From Betaproteobacteria bacterium Ga0077532 (GTDB taxonomy: Bacteria > Pseudomonadota > Gammaproteobacteria > Burkholderiales > Ga0077523): 59,804 nt of DNA. The notes below the pieces were generated by a model. It worked only from the letters and a program-made list of their open reading frames with translations. It was not told the origin of the DNA and made no database searches. Positions within the stretch are counted from its first letter, which is position 1. The number at the start of each line of letters is the position of its first letter. The position numbers and the translations under genes were made by a program. The stretch covers positions 1 through 59,804 of the forward strand of contig LNEE01000056.1 of assembly GCA_001464895.1 (NCBI GenBank). The letters are read 5' to 3'. Shown one piece after another: positions 53,336-59,804 of the stretch.

Positions 53336-54091
53336 ATGGCCACTCATATCGATCTTGCCGACCGCACCGCCATCGTCACGGGCGCTGCCCGCGGCATCGG
53401 CCTCGCCATCGCCGAACGCCTGCTCGCATGCGGGGCCAGCGTCGCCCTGTGGGACCGCGACGCCACTGCCCTCGCCGCCGTCGAAACCGCCCTCGCGGGC
53501 ACCGGGCGCTTCATCGTCCAGCCGGTCGACATCACGGACGAGGCCGCGGTCACCCAGGCGGTCCGCACGGCCGAAGCGAAGCTGGGCCCCATCGCCATCC
53601 TCGTGAACAACGCCGGCATCGGCGGCCCCGTGGTGCAGACGTGGGAGTACGACCTGGCGACGTGGCGACAGATCTTCGCGGTGAACGTGGACGGGACGTT
53701 CCTGTGCAGCAAGGCGGTCATCCCGGCCATGCGATCGCGTGGATACGGTCGCATCGTCAACATCGCCTCGATCGCAGGCAAGAATGGGACCCCCAACTTC
53801 TCGGCATACAGCGCCTCGAAGGCCGCCGTCATCGCACTGACCAAGGCCCTGGGTCGCGAACTGGCCGACACCGAGATCCTCGTGAACTGCGTCTGCCCGT
53901 CGGTGGCCGACACGGAGATCCTGCAGAGCTTTACGCCGGAAAAGGTGAAGTGGATGCTGGATCAGGTGCCGAAGGGCCGATTCGTGAAACCGGACGAGAT
54001 CGCCGCGATGGTGGCGTGGCTCGCCTCGGACGAGTGTTCGTTCACCACGGGCCAGCTGTTCGACATCACGGGGGGACGGTCGGTGTATTGA
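53336..54091 (+). CDS. SDR-family NAD(P)-dependent oxidoreductase
   Basis: A 251-aa classical short-chain dehydrogenase. The cofactor motif TGAARGIGLAIAERL (residues about 15-29), NNAG (about 90), the catalytic Ser in IVNIASIAGKNGTPNFSAYS and the YxxxK in YSASKAAVIALTKALG are intact. Asp in ALWDRD at the end of beta-2 suggests NAD(H) preference. It ends FTTGQLFDITGGRSVY. The FabG-like scaffold does not reveal the substrate. GAGGAG precedes the ATG. In the upstream region a small palindrome GTGAC-AGC-GTCAC is present at 53227-53239. Confidence 0.9.
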   Translation: MATHIDLADRTAIVTGAARGIGLAIAERLLACGASVALWDRDATALAAVETALAGTGRFIVQPVDITDEAAVTQAVRTAEAKLGPIAILVNNAGIGGPVVQTWEYDLATWRQIFAVNVDGTFLCSKAVIPAMRSRGYGRIVNIASIAGKNGTPNFSAYSASKAAVIALTKALGRELADTEILVNCVCPSVADTEILQSFTPEKVKWMLDQVPKGRFVKPDEIAAMVAWLASDECSFTTGQLFDITGGRSVY

Positions 54092-54396
54092 TCGGGCGAC
54101 ACCGGCCGGAGATGACGGCGCATCCACCACCGCTATAGGAGGGGGCCATGCCGCGAGGGCGATCGTTCCGGGCGATGCGTTTCCGTGCGCTCACCGCTTT
54201 CGCGGCTATGGGCCGCTCCTACGGATAGCGTGGCCAGTTCCACCTCGGGGGACGCATCCACCACCCCTGTAGGAGGGGCCCATGGCCCCGAAAGCGGCAG
54301 ATGCCGTGGAAGCGCTTCGACCGGAACCAACGCTTTCGCGGCCATGGGCCGCTCCTACACCACCGTTGCCCATTTCCAATGGTCGGTGGTGCATCC

Positions 54397-54496
54397 ACGG
54401 GGGATATACAAGGGGCCCTCCCCTTGTTGGTAACTCCACGCGGCCAAGCCGCCGCGGGCCGTCAGGCCCGAGAGGCGGCCATGGGCCGCTCCTACA
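54397..54496 (+). repeat. Composite repeat, copy 2
   Basis: Same layout as copy 1: ACGGGGGATATA, palindrome CAAGGGGCCCTCCCCTTG, TTGGTAACTCCACGCGG, CCGCCGCGGGCC, CAGGCCCGAGAGGC and a terminal minus-oriented REP end. It follows a complete REP pair. Confidence 0.88.
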
Positions 54497-54668
54497 GAAA
54501 GCGTTGCCAGTTCTGCAGCGGGTGGCACATCCACCACCCCTGTAGGAGGGGCCCATGGCCCCGAAAGCGGTCGATGCCCTGGAGGCGTTTCATCCGGAAT
54601 CGGCGCTCTCGCGGGCATGGCCCGCTCCTACAGGAAGCGTGGCCAGTTCTGCAGCGGGCAGCGCATCA

Positions 54669-54768
54669 ACGGGGGATATACAAGGGGCCCTCCCCTTGTT
54701 GGTAACTCCACGCGGCCAAGCCGCCGCGGGCCGTCAGGCCCGAGAGGCGGGCCTGGTCCGCTCCCACA
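54669..54768 (+). repeat. Composite repeat, copy 3
   Basis: Nearly identical to copy 2 through the GC-rich middle. The terminal REP end has diverged (GGGCCTGGTCCGCTCCCACA), losing part of its stem symmetry. Confidence 0.88.
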
Positions 54769-54985
54769 GGGGCCGCTACACGGCCACGCACATCACCCAG
54801 GGTGACGAACTCCGTAGGAGCGGGCCAAGCCCGCCTGGTCGTTGCTGCCCGGCCACCGGCCCGACAGGCGACCATGCCCCCCAAACATCGGTCGACGCGA
54901 GGAACCTCTTCGACCGGAACCGGCGCTTTCGCGGGCATGGCCCGCTCCTACAAAATCACACCACATCCACCGCCGGTGGCGCGTC

Positions 54986-55080
54986 ACCGGGGGATATACA
55001 AGGGGCCCTCCCCTTGTTGGTACGTCCTGCGGGCATCCCGCCGCGGGCCATCGGCCCGAGAGGCGGGCCAGGCCCGCCTG
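54986..55080 (+). repeat. Composite repeat, copy 4
   Basis: ACCGGGGGATATA, palindrome CAAGGGGCCCTCCCCTTG, then TTGGTACGTCCTGCGGG, CCGCCGCGGGCC, and a diverged REP end GGCGGGCCAGGCCCGCCTGA. It ends about 40 bp from the galE stop codon. Confidence 0.86.
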
Positions 55081-55120
55081 ATCATTGCTGCCCGGCCACC
55101 GGACCCGGTGACCGCCGCTG

Positions 55121-56137
55121 CTACGCCGCCGAGCGAAACCCCTGCGGGTTCTGTGACTGCCAGTGCCACGTGTCGCGGCACATGGCGTCGATGTCGAGTT
55201 CCGCCTTCCAACCGAGCGCGTTCCACGCCAGCGCCGGATCGGCGTACACCGTGGCGACGTCGCCCGGCCGACGGTCGACGATGCGATACGGGATGCTCCG
55301 CCCGGACGCCGCTTGGAACGCGCGGATCATCTCGAGCACGGAATACCCGCGGCCCGTGCCGAGGTTGACCGTCAGCAGGCCGCTGTCGCCCGTCCGCTCG
55401 AGTGCCTTCACATGGCCCGCCGCCAGGTCCACCACATGGATGTAGTCGCGCACCCCGGTACCGTCGGGCGTCGGATAGTCCCCGCCGAACACCTTCAATT
55501 CGGCGAGGCGCCCCACCGCCACCTGGGCGACGAAGGGCATGAGATTGTTCGGCAGGCCCTGCGGATCCTCACCGATGAGGCCGCTCGAATGCGCGCCCAC
55601 GGGGTTGAAATAGCGGAGCAGCGACACCTTCCACGCGGGGTTCGAGACCACGACATCGCGGAGGATCTGTTCGGCCATCGCCTTCGTCTGGCCATACGGG
55701 TTCGTGGGCTGGATCGGCGCGGATTCGTCGAGCGGCACCTTCTCGGGATTGCCGTACACGGTGGCCGACGAGCTGAAGACGAGATGCCGGGCCCCGGCCG
55801 CGTCGAGCGCGCGCACCACGGCCATGAGGCTCATGAGATTGTTTTCGTAGTAGTCGATGGGTTTCGCGACCGATTCGCCCACGGCCTTGAACGCAGCGAA
55901 ATGGATGGCGGCATCGACGCGGTGCTCCGCGAGAACCCGCCCCAGCACGGCAGGCTCCTGCACGCGTCCGCGGTGAAACGGCACCCGCTTGCCCGAGATC
56001 GTCTCGATGCGGTCGATGACCGCCTGGCTGCTGTTGGAGAAGTCGTCGACGACGACCACCTCGTGCCCGGCCGCGAGCAGCGCGACGCACGTGTGCGAAC
56101 CGATGTACCCGGCGCCGCCGGTGACCAGAACCTTCAT
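55121..56137 (-). CDS. galE: UDP-glucose 4-epimerase GalE
   Basis: A 338-aa cytoplasmic epimerase that interconverts UDP-glucose and UDP-galactose. The N-terminal NAD motif VLVTGGAGYIGSHTCVALL, HFAAFKAVGESVAKPIDYYE, catalytic SSSATVYG and NPYGQTKAMAE (YxxxK), LLRYFNPVGAHSSGLIGEDP, and DGTGVRDYIHVVDLAAGHVK are all canonical. The length matches the E. coli enzyme (338 aa). Start ATG at 56137. It supplies precursors for surface polysaccharide and is divergent from ugd. Confidence 0.97.
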   Translation of the reverse strand: MKVLVTGGAGYIGSHTCVALLAAGHEVVVVDDFSNSSQAVIDRIETISGKRVPFHRGRVQEPAVLGRVLAEHRVDAAIHFAAFKAVGESVAKPIDYYENNLMSLMAVVRALDAAGARHLVFSSSATVYGNPEKVPLDESAPIQPTNPYGQTKAMAEQILRDVVVSNPAWKVSLLRYFNPVGAHSSGLIGEDPQGLPNNLMPFVAQVAVGRLAELKVFGGDYPTPDGTGVRDYIHVVDLAAGHVKALERTGDSGLLTVNLGTGRGYSVLEMIRAFQAASGRSIPYRIVDRRPGDVATVYADPALAWNALGWKAELDIDAMCRDTWHWQSQNPQGFRSAA

Positions 56138-56502
56138 TCCACCTCCGCTTGGGCCGTCCGTCCGGCGATGCCGGAGCAAGACAGCGACTTCTCGTCTCGA
56201 ATGGACGGCACGGAATGCAGGGACCGCGCCACCCCGAACCTGTCTGCGGCATCGGGCAAGGCGACCCGTGACGCAGGACGGCAGACATGGTCCCGATGTC
56301 GCGCACGTTGGCGCAGAGTGCAGCCACCCCACCAAGGCTTCCTTCGAGGCGCGGCTCTTGCTATCCGGTGTACCGCTTCGACCCGATGCGTCCATTCCAA
56401 TGCCGCCGTCGGCGCGACGCCGCGTAGACTGACGCACGCACATGACCGGTCCGTGATGGCACGGCCGGCATGCCGTCCACGAAGCAACAACAGGAGAAGA
56501 CT
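56138..56502. other. Divergent intergenic region galE-ugd
   Basis: 365 bp between divergent sugar-nucleotide genes. I see no gene or repeat. It must contain both promoters, but no strong sigma-70 pair is obvious by eye. A TGGCAC near 56457 is not followed by GC at the spacing required for sigma-54. Confidence 0.5.
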
Positions 56503-57825
56503 TTGAAAGTCACAGTAGTCGGTTCGGGCTACGTCGGGCTGGTGTCCGGCGCGTGCCTCGCGGACTCGGGGAACGACGTCCTGTGCGTCGACATCGACGA
56601 GCGCAAGATCGGCATGCTCCGCGCAGGCGGCATCCCCATCTTCGAACCCGGCCTCGAGGCCATGGTGAAGCGCAACGCCGAGGCCGGCCGATTGCGATTC
56701 ACCACCGACGTCGCCGAGGGCGTGCGGCACGGTGCCATCCAGTTCATCGCCGTGGGCACCCCGCCCGGAGAAGATGGCTCGGCCGACCTGCAGTACGTGG
56801 TCGCCGCGGCCCGCACCATCGGGCGCCATCTGGACCACTACTGCGTGGTCGTCGACAAGTCGACCGTGCCGGTGGGCACCGCGGAGAAGGTCAAGGCGGC
56901 CATCGCCGAAGAACTCGCAGCCCGCGGATCGAAGCAGGAATTCGCCGTGGTCTCGAACCCGGAGTTCCTGAAGGAAGGCGCGGCGATCGAGGACTTCCTC
57001 AAGCCGGACCGCATCGTGGTCGGCTCGGACGACGACCGCGCCACCCAGCTGATGCGCCAGCTCTATCAGCCCTTCCAGCGCAATCACGAACGCATGATCG
57101 TGATGGATGTGAAGTCCGCCGAACTCACCAAGTACGCAGCGAACGCGATGCTCGCCACGCGCATCTCGTTCATGAACGAACTCGCCAACCTGGCCGAGCG
57201 CGTCGGTGCCGACATCGAACGCGTGCGCCAGGGCATCGGCTCCGACCCGCGCATCGGCTATCACTTCCTCTACGCCGGCACCGGCTACGGCGGCTCGTGC
57301 TTCCCGAAAGACGTGAAGGCGCTGCAACGCACCGGCCAGGCCGCTGGACTCAAGCTGCGCATCCTCGACGCGGTGGAAGAGGCCAACGAAGCCCAGAAGT
57401 CCGTGCTGCTCGAGAAGCTCGACCGCCGCTACGGCAACGACCTCGAGGGCATGAAGATCGCCATGTGGGGCCTGGCCTTCAAGCCCAACACCGACGACAT
57501 GCGCGAAGCGCCGAGCCTCGTGATCATCGAGGGCCTGCTGGCCCGCGGCGCGACGGTGGTGGCATACGACCCCGTGGCGCACGAGGAGGCCCATCGCGCC
57601 CTCGGTGACCGCCTGGGCGTCGCCTACGCGACCTCCCCGATGGGCGCCCTCGACGGCGCCGACATCCTGATGATCGTGACCGAGTGGAAGGAATTCCGGA
57701 GCCCGGATTTCGAAGCGATCGCGGCCCGGGTAAAGCGGAAGGCCATCTTCGACGGCCGCAACATGTACGACCCGCCGATGGTGCGCGGGTACGGGCTGGA
57801 GTATCACGGGATCGGGCGGCTGTAG
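56503..57825 (+). CDS. ugd: UDP-glucose 6-dehydrogenase
   Basis: A 440-aa enzyme oxidising UDP-glucose to UDP-glucuronate with [23 protein letters not shown] is the Rossmann start. [31 protein letters not shown], and the catalytic-Cys motif [16 protein letters not shown] are intact, and [19 protein letters not shown] marks the C-terminal domain. The start is most likely TTG at 56503, with AGGAGA 5 bp upstream, because the family begins MKVTVVGSG. An in-frame ATG at 56470 would add 11 residues ([10 protein letters not shown]) that encode this ribosome binding site. An intrinsic terminator follows. Confidence 0.95.
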   Translation: MKVTVVGSGYVGLVSGACLADSGNDVLCVDIDERKIGMLRAGGIPIFEPGLEAMVKRNAEAGRLRFTTDVAEGVRHGAIQFIAVGTPPGEDGSADLQYVVAAARTIGRHLDHYCVVVDKSTVPVGTAEKVKAAIAEELAARGSKQEFAVVSNPEFLKEGAAIEDFLKPDRIVVGSDDDRATQLMRQLYQPFQRNHERMIVMDVKSAELTKYAANAMLATRISFMNELANLAERVGADIERVRQGIGSDPRIGYHFLYAGTGYGGSCFPKDVKALQRTGQAAGLKLRILDAVEEANEAQKSVLLEKLDRRYGNDLEGMKIAMWGLAFKPNTDDMREAPSLVIIEGLLARGATVVAYDPVAHEEAHRALGDRLGVAYATSPMGALDGADILMIVTEWKEFRSPDFEAIAARVKRKAIFDGRNMYDPPMVRGYGLEYHGIGRL

Positions 57826-57853
57826 GCGAGGACGGGTTCGTGGGCAAGTGATT

Positions 57854-57882
57854 AAAAAGGGCTCCTCGCAGGGGCCCTTTTT
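57854..57882 (+). terminator. Intrinsic terminator after ugd
   Basis: Stem AAAAAGGGCTCC / GGGGCCCTTTTT (one G-T pair) with loop TCGCA, flanked by A-run and T-run, so it can work in both directions. It lies 29 bp after the ugd stop codon. Confidence 0.92.
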
Positions 57883-57910
57883 CGTGGGGGGCGGGAGTTG
57901 GCCACGCTTC

Positions 57911-57990
57911 TGTAGGAGCGGGCCATGCCCGCGAAAGCGATGATTCCGGTTGAAGCGTTTCCTCAGCATCTACCGCTTTCGGGGGCATGG
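57911..57990. repeat. REP pair interrupted by the MITE-like element
   Basis: A plus REP at 57911-57939 (stem GCGGGC-CAT-GCCCGC) and the first part of a minus REP (CGCTTTCGGGGGCATGG from about 57974). The remaining part of the minus REP, CCCCCTCCTACAAG, appears only after 58170, on the far side of the inserted element. Confidence 0.85.
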
Positions 57991-58170
57991 CCCCATGGCA
58001 CTACCTTAAGGGAAAAATCGTCGCGGCCTCCCTACGAAGAGAGGTCTGGCGGCCTCGCGCTTTCGACATGGTGGTGTCTGAAATAGCGTGCTTGAACAAT
58101 GGGCTGAACAGCCGTGCACGCCGCCAGACGGGAGAATCTCGCTGCGGGGGCTTAAGGTAGTGCCATGGGG
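57991..58170. mobile_element. MITE-like element with 20-bp perfect terminal inverted repeats
   Basis: The ends CCCCATGGCACTACCTTAAG (57991-58010) and CTTAAGGTAGTGCCATGGGG (58151-58170) are exact inverted copies. The 140 bp between them hold no open frame for a transposase. The flanks GGGGGCATGG on the left and GGGGCATGA on the right repeat REP sequence and look like a target-site duplication of about 9-14 bp, though the palindromic target blurs the exact limits. It is probably a non-autonomous remnant mobilised by an IS encoded elsewhere. Confidence 0.8.
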
Positions 58171-58177
58171 GCATGAC

Positions 58178-58323
58178 CCCCTCCTACAAGGGCGATCGAA
58201 GCACTACCTGGCGCAGAAATGAGCGAGCTGTTGTAGGAGCGGGCCATGGCCGCGAAAGCGATTGTTCCGGGTGAAGCGTTTCCACGGCATTCACCGCTCT
58301 CGCGGGCGTGGCCCGCTCCTACA
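58178..58323. repeat. Direct repeat copy A containing a REP pair (146 bp)
   Basis: It begins CCCCTCCTACAAGGGCGATC, includes GAAGCACTACCTGGCGCAGA, a plus REP (58232-58260) and a minus REP ending at 58323. It matches copy B (187 bp downstream) with only two visible differences. In this copy the plus REP stem reads GCGGGC-CAT-GGCCGC, so one internal base pair is mismatched. Confidence 0.9.
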
Positions 58324-58364
58324 AGAACGTCACTCCTGGCATCTGCCGCTATCGGGGCCATGGG

Positions 58365-58510
58365 CCCCTCCTACAAGGGCGATCGAAGCACTACCTGGCG
58401 CAGAAATGAGCGAGCTGTTGTAGGAGCGGGCCATGCCCGCGAAAGCGATTGTTCCGGGTGAAGCGTTTCCACGGCATTCACCGCTCTCGCGGGCATGGCC
58501 CGCTCCTACA
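58365..58510. repeat. Direct repeat copy B containing a REP pair (146 bp)
   Basis: The second copy of the 146-bp unit, ending 123 bp before the RAYT gene. Its plus REP stem is fully paired (GCGGGC-CAT-GCCCGC). The 41 bp between the copies contain another minus REP start (CGCTATCGGGGCCATG). Confidence 0.9.
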
Positions 58511-58633
58511 GGGGCCGTGGCCCCCACCTGCAACGGCCTGCCCCTATTCCATTCCTCGCGTCCGCCCGGACCTGCGCCATAGACTTTTCTGCATCGTCGA
58601 TTCCACGACGTCGGCCCATGCCGACGACACACG

Positions 58634-59119
58634 ATGCACACGCCCACGATCATCTCCCGCCCGGGTCACCGTTCGCTTCGACAAGGTCGCGTCTCGATGC
58701 CGGGGCAAACCTACGTGGTCACCTCGACCACGTTGCACCGCGTGCCGTGGTTCACGGATTTCGAGGTCGCCGCCGCAGCCATCCGCGGCTTCGTGCAGTG
58801 GGACCTCGGAAGTCACGACCTCCTCGCCTGGGTGCTGATGCCGGATCACGTGCATTGGCTCGTGCAACTCGCCGAAGCGTCCACCCTCGATGCCATCGTC
58901 AATCGGTTGAAGTCGGCGTCGGCGCGAGAGGCGAACAGAGCGCTGATGCGTCGCGGCGCATTCTGGGCGCCAGCGTTTCACGATCATGCGTTGCGCAGCG
59001 ACGAAGCACTCGCCTCGGTGGCCGAATACATCATCCGAAACCCGATCCGCGCCGGATTGGCGCGGACGTTCGGCACATACCCGTTCTGGGATTCAGCGTG
59101 GTTGCCGGAGATCGAATGA
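58634..59119 (+). CDS. REP-associated tyrosine transposase (RAYT, Y1_Tnp/IS200-like)
   Basis: A 161-aa single-domain HUH transposase. It has the RAYT entry segment RQGRVSMPGQTYVVTSTTLH, the metal-binding HUH motif in WVLMPDHVHWLVQLAEA (about residues 75-90), and a C-terminal helix with the catalytic Tyr in VAEYIIRNPIRAGLARTFG. RAYTs cut single-stranded REP hairpins next to GTAG and are thought to spread REPs. Here the gene is bounded by REPs on both sides (ending 58510, starting 59150). It is complete, with no frameshift or lost motif, so it may be active. I chose the ATG at 58634 because conserved RAYT residues start before the internal Met at 58697. Confidence 0.9.
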   Translation: MHTPTIISRPGHRSLRQGRVSMPGQTYVVTSTTLHRVPWFTDFEVAAAAIRGFVQWDLGSHDLLAWVLMPDHVHWLVQLAEASTLDAIVNRLKSASAREANRALMRRGAFWAPAFHDHALRSDEALASVAEYIIRNPIRAGLARTFGTYPFWDSAWLPEIE

Positions 59120-59149
59120 ATGGGGCGGAAACGCTTCGAGAGCATCGGT

Positions 59150-59333
59150 CGCTTTCGCGGCCATGGGCCGCTCCTACAGTTCGTGGCGCATCCACCTGCC
59201 GCGACCGAAGCGACGGTTTGTGTAGGAGGGGCCCATGGCCCCTGTAGGAGCGGGCCATGCCCGCGAGAGCGGTCGATGCAAGGAAACGCCTCAACCGGAA
59301 CGGACGCTTTCGCGGGCATGGCCCGCTCCTACA
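59150..59333. repeat. REP cluster downstream of the RAYT gene
   Basis: A minus REP (59150-59178), then a truncated plus REP (59221-59242, stem GGGGCC-CAT-GGCCCC) fused head-on to a complete plus REP (59243-59271), then a minus REP (59305-59333). The truncated unit stops exactly at the end of its stem, where the next TGTAGGAG begins. Confidence 0.9.
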
Positions 59334-59369
59334 ACAGCGTGGCCCAATCCAACGGCGAGTGGTACATCA

Positions 59370-59459
59370 ACGGGGGGATATACAAGGGGCCCTCCCCTTG
59401 TTGGTACGACCTGCGGCCAAGCCGCCGCGGGCCACCGCGCACGAGGGCGCAGCCCCACC
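59370..59459 (+). repeat. Composite repeat, copy 5
   Basis: ACGGGGGGATATA, palindrome CAAGGGGCCCTCCCCTTG, TTGGTACGACCTGCGGCC and CCGCCGCGGGCC as in the other copies. The terminal REP end is replaced by unrelated sequence. It runs up to the stop codon of the GDP-fucose synthase gene. Confidence 0.82.
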
Positions 59460-59464
59460 CCGGC

Positions 59465-59804
59465 CTACCGCCTTGCCACGTAATCCGCCAACGCCTTCCC
59501 GATCCCTTCCCGCAGACTCGTCTTCGGCCGCCACCCCAGTTCGAACATCCGGCTCACGTCCATCAGCTTCCGCGGCGTGCCATCGGGCTTGCTCGTGTCG
59601 AACACGAGCTTGCCCTCGAACCCCACCACGCTCGCCGCCGTCTCGGCCAACTCGCGGATCGTGACGTCCTCGCCGCAGCCCACGTTGATGAGCGGCGGTT
59701 GGTACCTGGTGAGCACTTCGTCGAACTTCGCTTCGGGCAGGCTCATGAGCGCCACGCACGCGTCGGCCATGTCGTCGCTGTACAGGAATTCACGTTTCGG
59801 GGTG
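59465..59804 (-). CDS. fcl: GDP-L-fucose synthase, C-terminal part (gene runs off the window)
   Basis: The last 112 codons of an SDR-extended nucleotide-sugar enzyme: TPKREFLYSDDMADACVALM, YQPPLINVGCGEDVTIRELA, VFDTSKPDGTPRKLMDVSRM, FELGWRPKTSLREGIGKALA. This matches GDP-4-keto-6-deoxymannose epimerase/reductase (WcaG/Fcl), which makes GDP-L-fucose for surface polysaccharide. The 5' part, with the NAD and catalytic motifs, is beyond the window. TAG stop at 59465. Confidence 0.9.
   Translation of the reverse strand, partial: TPKREFLYSDDMADACVALMSLPEAKFDEVLTRYQPPLINVGCGEDVTIRELAETAASVVGFEGKLVFDTSKPDGTPRKLMDVSRMFELGWRPKTSLREGIGKALADYVARR

Larger units (their letters stand above)
54132..55085. 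repeat. Dense REP/composite repeat array
   Basis: This 1-kb stretch between the SDR and galE genes contains no gene. It holds about eight REPs in alternating orientation, for example plus at 54268-54296, minus ending 54358, plus at 54540-54568, minus ending 54632, plus near 54812 and minus ending 54952. Three composite elements are interleaved. Two REP pairs are preceded by the same phrase, CATCCACCACCCCTGTAGGA, showing segment duplication. Open frames across it are by-products of the repeats. Confidence 0.92.

Noticed and set aside
54132..55085. CRISPR array
   Set aside because: The repeats are palindromic, occur in both orientations, vary in spacing and have repeated spacers. No cas gene is present. 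They are REP elements.
54301..55445. Several overlapping open frames across the REP array that encode similar peptides (GDIQGALPLLV and the like)
   Set aside because: The similarity comes from the repeats being read in several frames and strands. None has a ribosome binding site or an end independent of the repeats.
56452..56475. Sigma-54-like TGGCAC upstream of ugd
   Set aside because: The GC of the -12 element is not at the required 10-bp spacing from GG, so the match is partial only.

Overview
The window is GC-rich (clearly above 60 percent), densely coded chromosomal DNA of a betaproteobacterium. The support is a DUF3567 protein, a betaproteobacterial DksA without zinc cysteines, the XrtB/PEP-CTERM-linked proteins EpsA and EpsL, and a tRNA-Tyr/Gly/Thr-tuf operon. 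The species cannot be named from the sequence. A Burkholderiales or Nitrosomonadales relative fits best, and that is inference.

Layout. Positions 1-650 hold the start of tuf, three tRNA genes and their promoter, all on the minus strand. Positions 681-6894 are housekeeping and transport: a Tas-like aldo/keto reductase, a RidA-family protein, a DUF3567 protein, an L-lactate permease, an EamA exporter and an orphan branched-chain amino acid binding protein. Positions 6902-13272 on the minus strand hold a MoxR/DUF58/transglutaminase operon, an ExbB/ExbD pair and dksA. Positions 13494-18894 hold a Rap1a-like secreted protein, a large hybrid sensor kinase, a hydroxypyruvate-isomerase-type enzyme, and a small plus-strand operon whose first product carries two RNA polymerase alpha-CTD-like domains.

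From 53161 down to 18884 almost everything is on the minus strand and looks like one cell-surface and secretion island. In transcription order it starts with a compact type II secretion-like machine: GspG, GspF, GspE, PilM/GspL-like, PilN-like, PilO/GspM-like, PilP/GspC-like, a secretin and two pseudopilins. Next come the LuxR-type regulator EpsA with a coupled prepilin-like protein, a PEP-CTERM protein and a secreted binding-protein-like product. Then follows a two-partner secretion pair (TpsB and a 3,584-residue filamentous haemagglutinin-like TpsA). After it comes a TonB energy module in which ExbB carries a periplasmic DUF2341-LamG extension, then ExbD, TonB, a putative porin and a coiled-coil periplasmic protein. 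The island ends with a CAAX-type membrane protease and the EpsL outer-membrane protein. The exosortase itself is not in the window.

Positions 53336-59804 carry nucleotide-sugar genes (galE, ugd, the end of a GDP-fucose synthase gene) and an SDR oxidoreductase. They are separated by dense arrays of REP palindromes that begin with GTAGGAG. A REP-associated tyrosine transposase (RAYT) gene at 58634-59119 lies between such repeats and is the likely source of them. Two further repeat types sit in the arrays: a composite element with the palindrome CAAGGGG-CCCT-CCCCTTG (five copies) and a 180-bp MITE-like insertion with 20-bp perfect terminal inverted repeats that split a REP pair.

The two most notable signals are the collinear TPS + DUF2341-LamG-ExbB/ExbD/TonB + porin module, and the REP/RAYT system with covarying stem classes and its companion composite repeat.
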